Source: Desulfovibrio inopinatus DSM 10711 (GTDB lineage: Bacteria > Desulfobacterota > Desulfovibrionia > Desulfovibrionales > Desulfovibrionaceae). From it: 64,000 nt of DNA. The stretch lies in assembly GCF_000429305.1 (NCBI RefSeq), contig NZ_AUBP01000032.1, positions 1 through 64,000 on the forward strand, given 5' to 3'. The translations under genes were made by a program, and so were the position numbers. Shown piece after piece: positions 18,789 through 25,817 of the stretch. Within the stretch, counting starts at the first letter, position 1; each line of letters opens with the position of its first letter. The notes below the pieces were generated by a model that saw nothing but the letters and a program-made list of their open reading frames with translations, was not told the origin of the DNA and searched no databases.

Positions 18789-19475
18789 TTATCCACCAAT
18801 GCATAAGGCTATACCAACAGCAAAAAACAATGCAGGTAATAAGTTCGGCAGAGGAATACGCTTTAATTCCAATAAATTAACGGCGATTCCCATGACGATG
18901 ACACCACCGGTTGCCGTCAACTCATTCATGGCAAACGGTGTAATGCTTGTCTGAAGGCTATTGGCAAAGATGGTGAGAATACATTCATAGATCAATAATG
19001 GAAAAACCGCGCAAATGACGCCCACGCCGTATACAGAGCACAGCGCCATGGCTGTCACTCCGTCGAGAATGGCCTTGGTATATAAGAGTGTTCGGTCTCC
19101 GGTGACGCCTTCTTGTATGGGGCCGAGCAAGGCCAATGAACCGAGACAAAAAATGGAAACGGCGAGGACAAATCCGTCTGTGAACAGGGGATTGTTGGAT
19201 CGCAAATGTTTTTTGAGTCGATTGCTTGCCGATGCAACAAAGTCGTCGAGACACAAGGCCGAGCCCACAACCACGCCTGCCAAAATGGAGACAATGACGA
19301 TGATGGGCTTGGTTGAGTTCAAGCTGAGCCGAATGCCGAGCGCCAAGACTGCAAGACCCAATCCTTGAAAGACTCCTGCTCGTATTTTCTCAGGCAGACG
19401 TCGCCCGAGTCCTATACCAATTCCTCCGCCGGCCACAATCGCGGCCGCGTTCACAAAAGCACCAATAGGAAGCAT
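18789..19475 (-). CDS. DUF554 membrane protein (YdfK-like)
   Basis: A 228-residue multi-pass membrane protein of the DUF554 family: it begins LPIGAFVNAAAIVAGGGIG with a glycine-rich first helix, has the conserved DGFVLAVSIFCLGSLALLGP and ILDGVTAMALCSVYGVGV stretches, and ends with a helix and short tail. Function of the family is not established; a transport role is often assumed. The gene follows a MarR-family regulator by 51 bases on the same strand with an AAAGGTGA ribosome site, so it is likely under that regulator's control. Confidence 0.88.
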   Translation of the reverse strand: MLPIGAFVNAAAIVAGGGIGIGLGRRLPEKIRAGVFQGLGLAVLALGIRLSLNSTKPIIVIVSILAGVVVGSALCLDDFVASASNRLKKHLRSNNPLFTDGFVLAVSIFCLGSLALLGPIQEGVTGDRTLLYTKAILDGVTAMALCSVYGVGVICAVFPLLIYECILTIFANSLQTSITPFAMNELTATGGVIVMGIAVNLLELKRIPLPNLLPALFFAVGIALCIGG

Positions 19476-19526
19476 AATTCACCTTTGCTGAAACGCAAAA
19501 AAGAAAGAAAAGAGGCGAGAACGGTC

Positions 19527-19994
19527 CTATAGTGAAGCCCCGTCCGCGCCGGTAAGATTGCCCCACGCCTTTTTCAATACACGGCGACATGTATCAAGAT
19601 CGGAAGGGGGAATATTTCTTGTCGCGTTGTTGAGTATTTTCTGAACGATTTCGGTCGCCTGTTTCATGAGGGTGACGCCCGCCGGTGTAAGGTGGAGTGT
19701 TTTTTCACGGCCATCCGATTTGCATTGTTGACGCATGATGTATCCTTGCCGTTCAAGAGTGGCGACAAGTCGAGCAACGGCCGTTTTTTCTCGCGATAGC
19801 GCCTCACACAATGTGCCTTGCGGTTCGCCGTCGTGGTGCATGATATAGACAAGCACACTCCATTGTTCTGTAGCGAGCGGAACAGATTGCGCGGCAAACG
19901 CCGTATGGATTTCTCGTAATATGACACGGGAAAAGCGCGATGCGAGATGCCCTAAAGACTGATCGAGAATGTATGGTGATGTGTCGTTATGCAT
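19527..19994 (-). CDS. MarR-family transcriptional regulator
   Basis: A 155-residue winged-helix regulator. The recognition region reads LCEALSREKTAVARLVATLERQGYIMRQ (in two halves: helix-turn-helix about residues 62-88) and the wing contains KSDGREKTLHLTPAG, both typical of MarR. No cysteine-based redox switch is evident beyond Cys in the wing region and linker. The start codon is preceded not by a ribosome site but by a perfect inverted repeat (19996-20014), consistent with autorepression and a very short leader. Downstream gene is DUF554; an AhpD-like gene is divergent. Effector unknown. Confidence 0.88.
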   Translation of the reverse strand: MHNDTSPYILDQSLGHLASRFSRVILREIHTAFAAQSVPLATEQWSVLVYIMHHDGEPQGTLCEALSREKTAVARLVATLERQGYIMRQQCKSDGREKTLHLTPAGVTLMKQATEIVQKILNNATRNIPPSDLDTCRRVLKKAWGNLTGADGASL

Positions 19995-19995
19995 T

Positions 19996-20014
19996 TAGTT
20001 GCAGTACGCAACTA
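19996..20014. promoter_or_regulatory. Palindromic operator next to marR start
   Basis: TAGTTGC-AGTAC-GCAACTA is a perfect 7+5+7 inverted repeat lying one base before the marR start codon, in the gap shared with the divergent AhpD-like gene. MarR proteins bind dyads of this size. A TTGACG box on the minus strand 17 bases before TACTGC (inside the dyad) could be the marR promoter, but the -10 match is poor. Confidence 0.65.
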
Positions 20015-20162
20015 TTTTGGGAGCGTCAACGCATGAATTTCACACGGATATGGTTGAAAAAGGCTAGGGGAACGAGTAAGCATGCTCAAATTATCTATCG
20101 ATTCTCCTTGCCTAACGTACCGGGAGTTAGTGTTTTTTTATCATAAAACTGGAGGTTACGGT

Positions 20163-20486
20163 ATGCGGTTTTTAGCTCAACTTTTTCCTGAATTTACCGG
20201 TTTGCTTGATGACATGGACGCGTTGTACCAAGAAAAGCGGAGTATTGACGAAAAGACATATCAGTTCATTTGTTTTGCGTTGTCCATCAAGGCGCGATCG
20301 AAACCTTGTGTATTGAAACATTTCAAAGGCGCGCTTGATGCCGGGGCAAGTCTCAAAGAACTTGCCTATATCTTAGCCCTCGTTATGCGTGAAGCGGCTG
20401 GAGCCGATGATTGCTGGACGCATGATGTTCTTGGCGACATCAAAGAGATTATGGCTGGCAATATTTCGTGTGATTGTCAGAAATAA
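20163..20486 (+). CDS. Carboxymuconolactone decarboxylase/AhpD-like protein
   Basis: A 107-residue all-helical protein of the CMD/AhpD superfamily. The active-site helix reads KARSKPCVLKHFKGALDAGA: the catalytic Cys and the His four residues later are kept (CVLKH), but the first Cys of the AhpD CxxC is Ser. It could not therefore run the classical AhpD disulfide cycle and may be a CMD-type or single-Cys enzyme. The C-terminal ISCDC adds two further cysteines. Start at 20163 has a GGAGG ribosome site; a longer frame from 20082 has none. It is divergent from marR and may be regulated by it. A strong terminator follows. Confidence 0.75.
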   Translation: MRFLAQLFPEFTGLLDDMDALYQEKRSIDEKTYQFICFALSIKARSKPCVLKHFKGALDAGASLKELAYILALVMREAAGADDCWTHDVLGDIKEIMAGNISCDCQK

Positions 20487-20508
20487 GCTGGATTTTTGCT
20501 TGATACAT

Positions 20509-20553
20509 CAATGCCGCGTGCAGGGAGATTGCCCGGTACGCGGCATTGTTTTT
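20509..20553 (+). terminator. Intrinsic terminator after AhpD-like gene
   Basis: An 11 bp stem (CAATGCCGCGT with ACGCGGCATTG), with an inner GGG/CCC pairing in the loop, is followed by TTTTTG on the plus strand. Confidence 0.9.
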
Positions 20554-20580
20554 GTGTTTGAGGGAGCATGTGTGAGATAT

Positions 20581-21276
20581 TCAGGACGCTGTCTCTGTGT
20601 TGGTTATAACAAGCATATCGTGACCTCCTCTTTGAAATTCGTAGTCGGTCCGAACTTTGCGGCTCGTCATTCCATTATGGGTTAGTGCGCCAATGATGTT
20701 TTCCAGGTGTCGAGAAGGAGTGCCGTCGAGTTCCACGAGAGGAAAAATACGCACTTCCCGGGCGACTCGGCAGAGTTCGATGAGTGCAGCAAGATGAAAG
20801 TCGAAATCCATATGTTTACTGTAGAGAAAGAGAAGATGGGAAACCAACGCCAAATCAAAAGTCCCATTTTCAAACGGCAGGTTCGGTAACGCCGCATTCA
20901 CATACCGCCCTTCGTGTATTCCTGCCGGATAGTCCTCAAGAAATCGACGCATGGCTTGCATGCGTATCTCACCGAGTTCATCTTCCGAACGGATGTGCGT
21001 CCATATATAATCTGTACGGTTCGCTCGGATTTGTTTCATCACTGTTTGGAAGACCGCATCAATACGCTCGGCAATGGCCTCGGCGCTGAAGGCATAAAGG
21101 GGATCGGCAGACACAATACGACCACCCTGGGCGCTGAAATCGGCATTGAACGATGCCGGCCCGTCTCCGCAGCCGAGAATGGATCGGGATAGTTCGGACT
21201 GCCCTAATGCAAACATTGAACGATATTCGGAGAATGATCGCCCCCAAGGGACGATTTCTGTGAGTTGAAACCCCAT
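20581..21276 (-). CDS. SAM-dependent methyltransferase-like protein
   Basis: A 231-residue protein with a class I methyltransferase layout: the SAM-binding loop LGCGDGPASFN at about residues 34-44, an acidic residue after the second strand (IVSADPLY), and strand four in NGTFDLALVSHLLFLYS. The C-terminal half contains LIELCRVAREVRIFPLVELDG, a stretch seen in a conserved family found in Desulfovibrio and cyanobacteria, whose substrate is not known. A GAAGGAA ribosome site precedes the ATG. It is convergent with the AhpD-like gene and divergent from the DUF2087 gene. Methyl transfer is inferred from the fold only. Confidence 0.72.
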   Translation of the reverse strand: MGFQLTEIVPWGRSFSEYRSMFALGQSELSRSILGCGDGPASFNADFSAQGGRIVSADPLYAFSAEAIAERIDAVFQTVMKQIRANRTDYIWTHIRSEDELGEIRMQAMRRFLEDYPAGIHEGRYVNAALPNLPFENGTFDLALVSHLLFLYSKHMDFDFHLAALIELCRVAREVRIFPLVELDGTPSRHLENIIGALTHNGMTSRKVRTDYEFQRGGHDMLVITNTETAS

Positions 21277-21505
21277 GGTGTTCCTTCGACGTCTTGATTT
21301 TTGTTGCGCAGAAAATATTGCCAGTTATGCCGTTCCCGTGTATGTCTGCCTCCGGTCGGCAGTTCACCAAGGCGTCGCCGCCCAGCAATGGGTGCTAAAC
21401 CTGTCATACTTTTTCTGTTCCCGACACCGTGTTTCCGTGCCGTGTCGGAAGACGGCGACCACCGACATTCCAGCCTGGAAAAAGGCGCGGTAACGAGGAC
21501 ACGTT

Positions 21506-22039
21506 ATGTCTCGAACGCAAATGCCTTTATCTGTGGGCGATATTACCTCTTTTGCCCGCTCTCTGAAACACCAACTCTCTGCTCTGGACCGGACTCCTGG
21601 ACATGTTGAAATGCTCAACATGCTGTCACGTGCTTCGGGATTTCGTAACTTTCAGCATTTTCGGGCACAATGCGACGCCCGTGAACAACTGGATAGAAAT
21701 GTACCCGAGCCCGAGTCTGTCGATTATGTCAAGGTAAAACGACTTCTCCGGTTTTTCGACGCACAAGGCCGATTGATACGTTGGCCGAAAAAATACAATC
21801 AACGCATATTGTGTCTCTGGGTGATTTGGTCCCACATTCCGGCACGACAGGATTTCTTTGAGCTCAAACTCAATGAACGGCTCAATGCTTTGCATGTATT
21901 CGGTGATCATGCCCTCCTGCGTCGAGAACTCGTGGATCAGGGATTCATGGTGAGGACACCGGATGGCCGGTCGTATCGTCGGCTTGAGCGACGTCCACCT
22001 GCCGATGCTTTGGAATTGATGAAACGGTGTTGCCAATAA
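21506..22039 (+). CDS. DUF2087-containing protein
   Basis: A 177-residue soluble protein. The C-terminal part from about residue 75 (GRLIRWPKKYNQRILCLWV, then FGDHALLRRELVDQGFMVRT) matches DUF2087, a winged-helix-like module found alone or fused to ArsR/MarR-type regulators. The N-terminal 70 residues (FARSLKHQLSALDRTPGHVE, then LNMLSRASGFRNFQHFRA) form a helical module often found fused to it, thought to bind small ligands or DNA. It is therefore possibly a transcriptional regulator with basic, tyrosine-rich C-terminus (DGRSYRRLERRPP). A hairpin terminator follows within 10 bases. Confidence 0.72.
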   Translation: MSRTQMPLSVGDITSFARSLKHQLSALDRTPGHVEMLNMLSRASGFRNFQHFRAQCDAREQLDRNVPEPESVDYVKVKRLLRFFDAQGRLIRWPKKYNQRILCLWVIWSHIPARQDFFELKLNERLNALHVFGDHALLRRELVDQGFMVRTPDGRSYRRLERRPPADALELMKRCCQ

Positions 22040-22044
22040 CGTAA

Positions 22045-22072
22045 AAAGGGAAGGGAGTCGTCCCTTCCCTTT
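22045..22072 (+). terminator. Hairpin terminator after DUF2087 gene
   Basis: AAAGGGAAGGGA pairs with TCCCTTCCCTTT across a GTCG loop (12 bp stem), starting 5 bases after the stop codon. Confidence 0.8.
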
Positions 22073-22141
22073 GACTTATCGAAAGTGATAAGTGCCTTAT
22101 TGGGGAATCAACGGTATATTATCGCCGTTGAGACATAGCCG

Positions 22142-22390
22142 TTAGGCTTTTTTGCTGTAGGTCCGAACCGAAACGATTTTGTCCCAGTCATAGTAGGTGT
22201 TCACCGTGTCTCCATCGGCTTCGGACGTAATCCGGATGAATTCTTCGCCCAGGAACAAAACAGCTTCGTCATATACCGTGCCGTCATTGAGTTGCAGCTT
22301 GACTTCTTTACGCAGTTTGCGGGAAAGCGTGCCGTGAACGGGCATAGAGGCATATTCGAAGACTTTTTCCCAGGTGGCTTTCATAGACAT
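22142..22390 (-). CDS. Small conserved-looking protein, unknown function
   Basis: An 82-residue soluble protein beginning MSMKATWEKVFEYASMPVHG. Its middle alternates beta-type stretches (KLQLNDGTVYDEAVLFLGEE, then FIRITSE), suggesting a small beta-barrel or SH3-like fold. No motif that I can name. An AAGGAG ribosome site precedes the first ATG by 9 bases. The leader carries a CAACCCAACCC repeat 27-34 bases before the start, a feature shared with three other genes in the window. Confidence 0.65.
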   Translation of the reverse strand: MSMKATWEKVFEYASMPVHGTLSRKLRKEVKLQLNDGTVYDEAVLFLGEEFIRITSEADGDTVNTYYDWDKIVSVRTYSKKA

Positions 22391-22416
22391 ACGTACTTAC
22401 TCCTTTCTCTCAAGTT

Positions 22417-22424
22417 GGGTTGGG
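22417..22424 (-). repeat. CCCAACCC leader motif (copy 1)
   Basis: On the transcript strand the leader reads CAACCCAACCCAACTTG, directly upstream of the ribosome site of the small protein gene at 22142. Similar C-rich repeats precede the starts at 34815, 39593 and 52554. Confidence 0.5.
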
Positions 22425-22564
22425 TTGAGTAGAGAATTATGCGGATACTTTCCGCCAAAACGAATCCATATTTCATTATTTGTAACTTTATCGTGATGAA
22501 ATCAAGTAGAATGTTTAGTGTACAAATTTGTAGCGAATAAAGGAGGCGTCCCTCATCTTGCAAC

Positions 22565-22580
22565 TCGTCTCAAGAGACGA
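22565..22580. promoter_or_regulatory. Inverted repeat upstream of unknown gene
   Basis: TCGTCTC-AA-GAGACGA is a perfect 7+2+7 inverted repeat about 29 bases before the start of the gene at 22609 and in the gap shared with the divergent small gene. It is a plausible operator or leader hairpin; the binding factor is unknown. Confidence 0.5.
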
Positions 22581-22608
22581 TACGGGGGGTGAAGCTTGAG
22601 GAGGCGGC

Positions 22609-23196
22609 ATGGATCTGACGATTTTCATAAAAGGACGTGGGGCAGAATGCTTTTTTCATTGCTTTCCTCCGAAAACGAAGCGGGCAAAGGCTGCACAATG
22701 GTTTAAAGAGAATTGGATTGAAGACCGCTCCACAACGCTGTTTCTTTGGCGATACGATGAAACATTTGAAATGACTGTTCGTCAAAGTCGAACACATAAA
22801 CTCTCCGGTCGCTCCAAAACTTTGCGCAAGATTGATGAAAAGCCACTGGACAGGAAGGCGCCGATGATCGAAACCGACTTCACAAGCTGGGGAAGTATCT
22901 ACGGCGGCGAATGCCAACGGCGTCAAGAGTTTTGGATGCAGCTTATGTATCATACCAATACGGGCTGGTATTTATGGAGAAATATCAATGCATTCGACGA
23001 AAACTCCCTCACGCTGCACCTGTTGCGCTATCAACAGATTCGTTATGATGTAGACAATAATGAGGGAGTGCTCATAAACGACTTTTATTCGGTTTTGGAC
23101 ACCATTACCTATGAAGGTCGCGACGCTGATGAGTACTCGTGGACTTGCTTGCCTGTTGAAGCATCAGCGGACTGTATGCGTCTTCTCATTGACTAA
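22609..23196 (+). CDS. Hypothetical protein
   Basis: A 195-residue soluble protein I do not recognise. It is rich in tryptophan and other aromatics (QWFKENWIEDR, FLWRYDETFEM, FWMQLMYHTNTGWYLWRNIN) with an alternating strand-like C-terminal half (TLHLLRYQQIRYDVDNNEG). No signal peptide, membrane segment or metal motif stands out. A GAGGAGG ribosome site precedes the ATG, supporting expression. Cyclophilin follows 45 bases downstream, and cotranscription is possible since no terminator separates them. Confidence 0.65.
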   Translation: MDLTIFIKGRGAECFFHCFPPKTKRAKAAQWFKENWIEDRSTTLFLWRYDETFEMTVRQSRTHKLSGRSKTLRKIDEKPLDRKAPMIETDFTSWGSIYGGECQRRQEFWMQLMYHTNTGWYLWRNINAFDENSLTLHLLRYQQIRYDVDNNEGVLINDFYSVLDTITYEGRDADEYSWTCLPVEASADCMRLLID

Positions 23197-23241
23197 GTAC
23201 ACAATCGAATCTCAACCTGATAAACATACAAAGGAGTTGTT

Positions 23242-23742
23242 TTGAACATTCTTATGGAAACCTCCCTCGGGGACATCACCATTGCTCTGTGGCCGGATAA
23301 AGCGCCAAAGACCGTCGAAAATTTCCTGCGTTACGTTGACGAGGAATTTTATGAAGGCACAGTCTTTCATCGTGTCATCAATGGATTTATGATCCAGGGC
23401 GGTGGCATGACTGCCGGTATGAAAGAAAAACCGACGCACGAACCGGTTGAAAATGAAGCTTCGACGGAAGTGAAAAATACGCGTGGCACCATCGCCATGG
23501 CCCGAACGCAGGATCCGCATAGCGCCACGTCGCAGTTTTTCATCAATGTTGCCGACAATGAATTCCTCAACCACACGGCGCCGACCGTTCAGGGCTTCGG
23601 TTATTGTGCCTTTGGTGAAGTTATTGATGGCATGGATGTGGTGGATAAAATCAAGAAGGTCAAAACTCGCTCCATGGGCTATTTTGATGATGTGCCTGTC
23701 GATCCCATCGGCATTTTGAGTATTGTTCGCGTGGACGACTAA
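23242..23742 (+). CDS. ppiB: Peptidyl-prolyl cis-trans isomerase (cyclophilin type)
   Basis: A 166-residue cytoplasmic cyclophilin that speeds proline isomerisation during folding. Active-site stretches are intact: [13 protein letters not shown] (catalytic Arg, Phe and Met/Gln), [20 protein letters not shown], and [19 protein letters not shown]. There is no signal peptide, so it is the PpiB rather than the periplasmic PpiA form. The TTG at 23242 is taken as start because the AAGGAG site is 6 bases before it; the next ATG is four codons in. A hairpin follows the stop. Confidence 0.93.
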   Translation: MNILMETSLGDITIALWPDKAPKTVENFLRYVDEEFYEGTVFHRVINGFMIQGGGMTAGMKEKPTHEPVENEASTEVKNTRGTIAMARTQDPHSATSQFFINVADNEFLNHTAPTVQGFGYCAFGEVIDGMDVVDKIKKVKTRSMGYFDDVPVDPIGILSIVRVDD

Positions 23743-23757
23743 TTTGTCCGACGTGTT

Positions 23758-23786
23758 CCGGGTCGGCGTGCTTCACGCTGACCCGG
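23758..23786 (+). terminator. Hairpin after ppiB
   Basis: CCGGGTCGGCGTG pairs with CACGCTGACCCGG (13 positions, one wobble) around a CTT loop. The T run is weak (CGTTTGG), so termination strength is uncertain. Confidence 0.7.
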
Positions 23787-23838
23787 CGTTTGGCGACACG
23801 CTCGCGCTGCCGCTATGATTCGAAGCCATGGAGGCGTC

Positions 23839-24795
23839 ATGATGCATCCCGTAGCGTTTGTTTTCGCGTTGGTTCTTGCTCTGACGATATGGTATGGTCC
23901 GGTTGGGGCCACCATGGCAACGGATTCCGGGCAGTATCGTTGCTATAATACGAAGGAGGCCATTGATTGTCCGCCTCCTGGTAATGCCTTTTATGGACAA
24001 GATGGCAACGTGAGCCATGTCCCTGCCCCCTATGAAGCGCACGGAGATATCGTCCGTGACCCTGTGACCGGATTATCCTGGCAACGCAGCCCTGATCTTG
24101 CTCGGCGGTCTTTTGATGATGCGCGGAGCTATTGCAGTGGGCTTACTTTGGAGGGAGAAAACGGTTGGCGTGTCCCCAGTCTGCATGAACTGTTTACGCT
24201 GATTGATTATGGACGAAAAAAACCGAGTTTGGACCCGATTTTTTTTACGACGGAGAATCCGGTTTGGTCGGCGGATACGTTTCCGGGAAACGACGCTTTG
24301 GGCTATATCGTATCTTTTGAGGATGGTGGGGTATTCCAGACGAGGACACACTTTTTCATGAACGTACGATGCGTGAGAGGTGCTGTTCTTCCGTATGGAC
24401 CATATACAGATCGTGGGCGCTTCGTATTGGATGAATCAACGGGGCTTTCCTGGCTGCAGGCGGATGAGGCGCCAGCAACGTGGAAGGACGCTCTGAGATT
24501 TTGCCAGGTGCTTGAAGACGGTGGGAACAATGATTGGCGACTACCCAATGCCCGTGAATTGAGTAGTCTGCTTGATCCGTCACGAACTCCAATTGCGGCG
24601 AACACGCGGTTTTCCGCTCATCCTGAAGCGTACTGGACGAGTACGACCGATATACAGACACCGACAAACGCTTGGGTTATGCAATATGATACAGCGACAA
24701 GTCATACTGTAGTCAAAACCGAGGCGCGGCGCTTTCGGTGTGTCCGTACAGATCAGGCGATTGCGGTGCCTCATGATCTTCTGTTGATGTTCTAA
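23839..24795 (+). CDS. Exported DUF1566 tandem-repeat protein
   Basis: A 318-residue secreted or periplasmic protein. The start at 23839 has a GGAGG ribosome site and begins a signal peptide (MMHPVAFVFALVLALTIWYG). Two DUF1566 (Lcl C-terminal-like) repeats follow: the first from about residue 80 (GLSWQRSPDLARRSFDDARS, GWRVPSLHELFTLID, ending in RCVRG) and the second from about 205 (GLSWLQADEAPATWKDALRF, DWRLPNARELSSLLD, ending in RCVR). Each repeat has the W-R-L/V-P signature and conserved cysteines that may form disulfides. The family occurs in surface and extracellular proteins, with no defined enzymatic role. An earlier in-frame ATG at 23815 would place residues before the signal peptide. 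Confidence 0.82.
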   Translation: MMHPVAFVFALVLALTIWYGPVGATMATDSGQYRCYNTKEAIDCPPPGNAFYGQDGNVSHVPAPYEAHGDIVRDPVTGLSWQRSPDLARRSFDDARSYCSGLTLEGENGWRVPSLHELFTLIDYGRKKPSLDPIFFTTENPVWSADTFPGNDALGYIVSFEDGGVFQTRTHFFMNVRCVRGAVLPYGPYTDRGRFVLDESTGLSWLQADEAPATWKDALRFCQVLEDGGNNDWRLPNARELSSLLDPSRTPIAANTRFSAHPEAYWTSTTDIQTPTNAWVMQYDTATSHTVVKTEARRFRCVRTDQAIAVPHDLLLMF

Positions 24796-24916
24796 TTTGA
24801 TTTCACGATGTTTTAGGAAGGCTTCTGAGGGGAAATTTATTGCTGTTTTTCTCTAACAGTGCCATTATGAACATTACGTGTGCGACGTTGTGACCTTTTT
24901 GCAAGGAGCCGTCTCC

Positions 24917-25429
24917 ATGAGCGAAGAAAAAAAGAGTGAAGTGGAAAAATTTTTAACGCTCACGTTGGGTGACGAATTTTTCGCGCTTGATATTTATTCC
25001 GTTCGCGAAATTCTCGATATGACCGACATTACGCGTATTCCCCAAGCCCCTCCCTTTATGCGCGGTGTTGTCAATGTTCGGGGAGCGGCCGTGCCGGTCA
25101 TGGATTTGAAAATGAAATTCGGCATGCCGCCCATTGTTCCCACCCTCAATACACGCATTATTATTTTGGAAATCAATAAAGGTGAGACTACGTCAGCCAT
25201 TGGTGCAATGGCCGATTCGGTCAAGGAAGTCCTTGAATTGGATGCCTCCTCAATTGATCCGGCTCCCACAATGGGGGCAAGTGTTAAAACCGACTTTATC
25301 CGTGGTATTGGGAAACAAGCCGGTCGTTTCATTATTATTCTCGACGTAGATAAAGTATTTTCCACGGATGAAATTCAGTCTATTCAGGCGATGAAGTCCG
25401 AGTTCGATGACGCCGAAGCAATGGCATAA
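24917..25429 (+). CDS. cheW: Chemotaxis adaptor CheW
   Basis: A 170-residue CheW that bridges chemoreceptors and the CheA kinase at the membrane arrays. Conserved stretches include FFALDIYSVREI, the IPQAPPFMRGVVNVRGAAVP region with the NxRG core, MADSVKEVLEL, and the C-terminal IILDVDKVFS. The start has an AAGGAG site; an upstream ATG at 24878 is a poorer choice. No cheA lies in the window, so it probably serves as an additional adaptor for receptors such as the two encoded at 3-9.6 kb. A terminator follows. Confidence 0.93.
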   Translation: MSEEKKSEVEKFLTLTLGDEFFALDIYSVREILDMTDITRIPQAPPFMRGVVNVRGAAVPVMDLKMKFGMPPIVPTLNTRIIILEINKGETTSAIGAMADSVKEVLELDASSIDPAPTMGASVKTDFIRGIGKQAGRFIIILDVDKVFSTDEIQSIQAMKSEFDDAEAMA

Positions 25430-25454
25430 TCGATGTTGAGAATGCATCTTTTTG

Positions 25455-25481
25455 AAAAACCCCTATTATAGGGGTTTTTTT
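25455..25481 (+). terminator. Intrinsic terminator after cheW
   Basis: AAACCCCTA pairs with TAGGGGTTT across a TTA loop and is followed by a T run. It separates cheW from the small Nif11-like gene. Confidence 0.9.
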
Positions 25482-25497
25482 ATTCTCTCGAGAGAAT
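25482..25497. promoter_or_regulatory. 16 bp perfect palindrome before the Nif11-like gene
   Basis: ATTCTCTCGAGAGAAT is a perfect palindrome abutting the GGAAGGAG ribosome site of the next gene. It could be an operator or an RNA hairpin controlling access to the ribosome site. Confidence 0.5.
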
Positions 25498-25510
25498 GGA
25501 AGGAGTTCGT

Positions 25511-25756
25511 ATGACGATTGCCAACGTAAAAGGCCTGTACCGGCGCCTTTTCGAAGATAAGGAATTGCGGCAGAAGCTGAATGCTGCGGAGAACCACGAG
25601 GCCCGAATGGCCGTCTTGGCAGAAGAGCATCTCGATTTCACCGATGGAGAATTCGAAGACGCCTACGGTAATATGCTGGTGGAGGTCCAAACAGCAGAGC
25701 AACACGAGATGCTGAACCAGTTTCGTAATTGGTGGGTGATGTTGCGTTCAATGTAA
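25511..25756 (+). CDS. Nif11-like small protein
   Basis: An 81-residue acidic helical protein. The first 60 residues follow the Nif11 pattern (family of nitrogen-fixation-linked proteins and RiPP leader peptides): MTIANVKGLYRRLFEDKELR, then the LAEEHLDFTDGEFEDAY segment corresponding to the usual 'lA...G.dFT.eEf'. It has no Gly-Gly cleavage motif and the last 20 residues lack Cys or Ser/Thr clusters, so a peptide natural product core is not obvious. Start at 25511 is 7 bases after GGAAGGAG; an ATG at 25496 overlaps the palindrome and is rejected. No modifying enzyme is adjacent. It could simply be a small regulatory or binding protein. Confidence 0.65.
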   Translation: MTIANVKGLYRRLFEDKELRQKLNAAENHEARMAVLAEEHLDFTDGEFEDAYGNMLVEVQTAEQHEMLNQFRNWWVMLRSM

Positions 25757-25817
25757 TTGCACTGCGCGTGCAGTAGGAACATGCTCTTCACAATAGTCTG
25801 TGGAGTCGGTGAAAATC

